Shown: positions 39,892-43,427 of the stretch, piece after piece | How the letters are laid out: every line of letters starts with the position of its first letter | How positions within the stretch are numbered: the first letter of the stretch is position 1 | Origin: Dehalococcoidia bacterium | GTDB taxonomy: Bacteria > Chloroflexota > Dehalococcoidia > Lucifugimonadales > Australimonadaceae | NCBI GenBank assembly: GCA_021296055.1 | Contig: JAGWBE010000014.1 | Span: forward strand, 1-43,427 | DNA length: 43,427 bases | Direction: 5' to 3' | Translations under genes and position numbers: made by a program | Notes under the pieces: model-generated | Databases searched by the model: none | What the model was told of the DNA's origin: nothing | Seen by the model: the letters and a program-made list of their open reading frames with translations, nothing else

Positions 39892-42362
39892 ATGGCCCGG
39901 ATTCTCACCACGTTCAGTCGGCTGGTCACCGCCCGCCCGTACGTCACGATCCTTGTTCTCCTCATCGCTACGGTCGCCCTTGCCGCAGGCGCGCAGTTCC
40001 GCGCCCCTCCGCCTGAGACTAGGGCGACGCTGCCCCCGGACAGCCCCGTCACGCACGCTTTGGCCGAGATCGACCGCCTCTTCGGCGACTCCGGCGCCGC
40101 CAGCGTCGTAACGCTCATCTTCCGCGGCCAGACCCTTACCCCTGGCGGCCTCGCGCAGATGGACGCCCTCGTCAACGACATCGTGAGCGAACCGGACGTG
40201 GCGAGCCTGCTCGCGCCCGACGACCCCGTCGTCGCGCCCTCGGCGCTGGTCAAGGCCCTGCTCCAAACCGACAACCTCGCGTCGGTAACGCAGGCGCAGA
40301 TCGACGCCGCCGACGGTCCTCCGGAGATTCTGGGCGCGCTCGCCGCGCTGACCGGAACGGACGAGGCGTCGCCATCGCCACCGTCCGCCTGCGCGATACG
40401 GGCGACGAGCGCGTCGCGGAAGCCGAGCGCAAGATTCACCGGCTCGCCGCCGAAGACGACGGCTTGCTGCGCGTCAGAAGCGTCTCCCCCATCATCACCG
40501 AGGACACCTACAAGAGAGCCACGGAAGAGGCGATGGCGCCTTTCATAGTGCTGGCGCTCCTGCTCATCGCGGGACTGCTCCTGCTTTTCCTGCGCACCCT
40601 CTCCGACCTTCTGCTCACGCTCACCGGGCTGCTCATCTCCATCGTCTGGATCGTCGGAGCGGAGGGTTGGCTCGGCCCCAACGCACTGGGCCTCACCGGG
40701 CCTCCCAACTCCCTCACCACGCTCGTTCCGGTCATCATCATCGGCCTGACCGTGGACTACGCCATCCAGATTGCCTCGCACTACCGCGAGCGGCGCGTCG
40801 CGGGCGATTCGGCGGCGACGGCCGCCCGCGATGGACTGCGCAACGTCGTCGTTCCCCTGATGCTGGCCGCCGTAACCACCGTCGTGAGCCTGCTGGCCAA
40901 TCTCTTCTCTCCGATCGAGATTATCCGCGACTTCGGCGTCATCGCCGGGCTGGGCGTGGGCATGAGCCTCATCGTGATGCTCACGCTCCTTCCTGCGGGC
41001 CGGACGATCATCGACCGCAGGCGCGAGGCGCGAGGCGCGTTGAAGCCCGCGCGCCTCATCGCCAACGCCTTGCCCGGCGTCGAGCGCGCGGCGGAGGCGC
41101 TGGGCGTCGCAGTCGCGCGCAGGCCCGCGCCCTACATCCTCGGCGTGCTTTTGGTGACCGTCGCCTTGGGCTATGCCGCCACCGGCCTCAAGTCGGAGTT
41201 CACCATTCGCGACATCCTGCCCAGGGGCAGCGACCTGATGAACGACCTGGACACGCTCGACGCCGCCGTCGGCGGCTCAACCGAAGTGGCGAGCCTCCTC
41301 ATAAAGGCGGAGGCGACCGAGACCCGCACGATGCTCAACCTCGCCGACCTCACTGACGCCTTCAATGACGACCTCCGCCGCCCCCGCGTCGTGGCCGGGC
41401 CCATCCGCGTCTCCTACGAACTGCTCCTGCTCGACTGGGCTACCGACAGCGGTCGGCCGGGCGACAAGTACGACCCCGAGATCGCCGCCCTCTTCCGCCG
41501 CGCGTCCGACGGCGTGCAGCTCGACCCCGCCCTGATGCAGCAGATCATCGACCGCATGGAAGCGCTCGACCCCGCCGTCAGACGCGTCCTCGTCGACGAC
41601 CCCAACGGCATCGACACCATGTTGGTTCAGTTCCAATCCTACTTCCGCGACCCCGGCGAGATACGAGACCTCCAACGCGACATCGACGCCCTCTGGGGCG
41701 GCCACGACAGCGACGTAACCGTCACTTCCGGCGGCATCATCTCCATCACCGTAACCGACGCGATCACCGAACGGCAGACGGCGGCCATCAGCGCCACCAT
41801 CGCCGCGGCCCTCATCGTCCTCGCCCTCTTCTTCTGGGCGACGGCGCGCCAGCCCGCCCTCGCCGTCATCGCCGTCGGCCCCATCGTCCTCGTCCTCATC
41901 TCCGTGCTGGGCACGATGGCGCTCCTCGGCATCCCCTACACCCTCATCACCTCCATCATCACCGCGTTGTCCATCGGCATCGGCGTGGACTACACCATCC
42001 ACCTGATCCACCGCTACCGCGAGGAGTTCACCCGCCTGCGCGACCCGGAAAAGGCGGCGGTGCGGACTCTCGCGACCACCGGCTCGGCGCTGCTGGGCTC
42101 GGCGCTGACCACCGCCATCGGACTTGGCGTGCTTGCCGCGTCGCCCCTCGCCGCGTCCCAGCAGTTCGGTGTCACCGCCGCCATCACCATCGCTTACTCG
42201 CTCATATTCTCCATCCTCGTCGTGCCGCCGGCGATGACCGTCTGGGGCGCCTACCAGAATATGCGCCTGCGCTCCATGGTGCAGCGCATGTGGGACGATC
42301 TGGATGAGGCCATCGATGACATCCACGAGCGCCGTGAACGCCAACAGCCAGACTCGCCGTAG
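39892..42362 (+). CDS. RND/MMPL-family exporter (frameshifted near 40366)
   Basis: Reading starts at 39892 (GAGGAG 8 bp upstream) and leaves frame near 40363-40368; inserting one base there joins it to the frame that ends at 42362, giving about 823 residues, the expected size for a two-MMPL-domain protein. Helix 1 is at residues about 16-35 and there are 12 hydrophobic segments in two sets of six. Helix 4 motifs LTVDYAIQIASHYRER and IGVDYTIHLIHRYRE are diagnostic. Relatives move lipids such as hopanoids and, in methanotrophs, sterols (BstA). No periplasmic adaptor or outer-membrane gene follows. The break may be a sequencing error or a real mutation. Confidence 0.85.
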
Positions 42363-42374
42363 GGAAGGAAGCCT

Positions 42375-43412
42375 ATGCGCATCCGCAACCTATCCAAAGG
42401 GCTGAAGACCGCGTACCGCGGCTCGGACGTCCACCGCCGCGTGGAGCACTTCGACGGCTGGATGGACAGAGCGCGCGTCGAAGACGCTGGCCTGCCGGAC
42501 TACGACCACGCCCAAACCGCCAAGGAGTACTACGACCTCTGCAGCGACTTCATGGTCTTCGGCTGGGGAGAGTCCCTCCACTTCGCGCCGCTGTCGCCCC
42601 ACGAGAGCCTCGAGGACTCCAAGATCCGGCACCAGCGGCTGATGATTTCCAAGCTGGAATTGGGCAAGGGCATGACGGTCGTCGACGTCGGTTGCGGCAT
42701 CGGCGGCCCCATGCGCCGTGTCGTCCGCGAGGCGGACGTCAATGTCGTCGGCGTCAACAGCAGCGAGGTTCAGCTGGAGAAGGCGAAATCGTTGAACGCT
42801 GAGGCCGGAATCGCCCACATGGTCGATTACCTCGCTTGCAGTTTTATGGACATGGGCGCCGTCGCGGACAACACGTTCGACCGCGGCTACGCGATCGAGT
42901 CAACGTGCCACGCGCCGGATAAGGCGGCCGCTTTCGCCGAGATATACCGCGTGCTGAAACCCGGAGCCCTCTTCTGGGGTCAAGAGATGTGCATGACGGA
43001 CAAGTTCGACCCTAGCGACAACCGACGCCAGGCCATCAAGAAGGAGCTGATGCGCGGCATCGCGCTCAACGACATCGCGACCTATGACGAAGTGAACCGC
43101 GCGCTCGAAGCGGCGAATTTCGAGATTATCGAGGCGAAAGACCGCGCCGTCCATGAGAACGCGCCTACTACGCCCTGGTATGAGCCCATGGAAAGTCGGC
43201 GCGGCAGGCTCGGCAATGCGATGGTCACTATCCCTTTGGGGCGCAAGGTGTTTATGAGGGCGTCTAGGTTGGCCGAGACGTTGCGGATATTCCCCAAGGG
43301 GTCTACGGACGTCGTCGGCCTTCTAGATCGCACGGCCAAAGCCTACGTGGCGGGCGGCAAGGCCGGGATCTTCACGCCGTTGTACTGCTTCCTCGCGCGC
43401 AAGCCGCTCTAG
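42375..43412 (+). CDS. Sterol C-24 methyltransferase (Erg6/SMT) homologue
   Basis: 345 residues; the family usually has 340-380. Erg6 transfers a methyl group from SAM to carbon 24 of a sterol side chain. The sterol-binding region I is YYDLCSDFMVFGWGESLHF (residues 52-70), the SAM site VDVGCGIGGPMR (103-114), region III AIESTCHAPD (173-182), followed by EIYRVLKPG and MTDKFDP. The C-terminal sterol_MT_C part is kept: PWYEPM and YVAGGKAGIFTPLYCFLARKP. These match eukaryotic and bacterial SMTs far better than generic methylases. GGAAGGAAG lies upstream of the ATG; the gene is 12 bp after the RND gene. No squalene epoxidase or oxidosqualene cyclase is in the window, so the sterol may be imported or made elsewhere. 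Confidence 0.88.
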   Translation: MRIRNLSKGLKTAYRGSDVHRRVEHFDGWMDRARVEDAGLPDYDHAQTAKEYYDLCSDFMVFGWGESLHFAPLSPHESLEDSKIRHQRLMISKLELGKGMTVVDVGCGIGGPMRRVVREADVNVVGVNSSEVQLEKAKSLNAEAGIAHMVDYLACSFMDMGAVADNTFDRGYAIESTCHAPDKAAAFAEIYRVLKPGALFWGQEMCMTDKFDPSDNRRQAIKKELMRGIALNDIATYDEVNRALEAANFEIIEAKDRAVHENAPTTPWYEPMESRRGRLGNAMVTIPLGRKVFMRASRLAETLRIFPKGSTDVVGLLDRTAKAYVAGGKAGIFTPLYCFLARKPL

Positions 43413-43427
43413 TAAACGGGGAGCGCC

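Noticed and set aside
40360..40371. Programmed -1 frameshift in the RND gene
   Set aside because: No X-XXY-YYZ heptamer and no following pseudoknot or hairpin is evident; a missing base is simpler.
39694..40548. 284-codon frame treated as a separate protein before the RND gene
   Set aside because: It runs through the end of the Rieske gene in another frame and contains the true RND N-terminus only from 39892; it is one gene broken by a frameshift.

Overview
The window is GC-rich bacterial DNA, densely coded on both strands. It is most like an uncultured Chloroflexota genome of the Dehalococcoidia/SAR202 type. This is an inference from the gene mix: a transaldolase-phosphoglucose isomerase fusion, a PaREP1-like protein, several Rieske oxygenases with an extradiol dioxygenase, amidohydrolase and MFS genes, and intergenic regions full of short hairpin repeats. 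No rRNA, tRNA or CRISPR array was found.

Layout. 1-8.5 kb: the 3' end of a DNA methyltransferase, an alpha/beta-hydrolase-fold protein lacking the usual nucleophile, a tartrate/malate-type dehydrogenase with a ureidoglycolate lyase-like gene, a ThDP enzyme, an amidase, and small PaREP1-like and YbjQ-like genes. 8.5-14.2 kb: a minus-strand pentose-phosphate operon (rpiB, tal-pgi, gnd, zwf), two of its three junctions being 4-bp stop/start overlaps. 14.4-16.7 kb: an RraA-like protein, an unknown protein, and a Trm112-like protein with a CopD-like membrane protein. 16.8-19.6 kb: a gene hidden by an in-frame TGA, read here as an ArsC/Spx-family selenoprotein with a hairpin just after the TGA, followed by mutL and an RdgB/HAM1-like gene. 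20-25.5 kb: two MFS transporters, a small unknown protein, an amidohydrolase, a BphC-type extradiol dioxygenase and a DUF1801 protein. 25.9-36.9 kb: a Rieske oxygenase, a type II restriction-modification pair behind a promoter with a repeated operator-like motif, an APH-like kinase, RidA, an esterase, McrBC, and small VOC, DUF1761 and aspartyl-protease genes. 37-43.4 kb: a CarAa-like Rieske oxygenase, then a plus-strand three-gene operon: a Rieske oxygenase resembling sterol-acting members, an RND/MMPL transporter (frameshifted in this sequence) and a sterol C-24 methyltransferase (Erg6) homologue.

The two most interesting signals are the unannotated selenoprotein (16803-17150) and the Rieske-RND-Erg6 operon (38745-43412), which suggests bacterial modification and transport of a sterol or related polycyclic lipid. 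A third is a MITE-like repeat with terminal inverted repeats, present in five intergenic copies, which with three other hairpin repeats fills nearly all long gaps. Two genes (MFS at 20 kb, RND at 40 kb) each look one base short, so the sequence may contain single-base errors or recent mutations.
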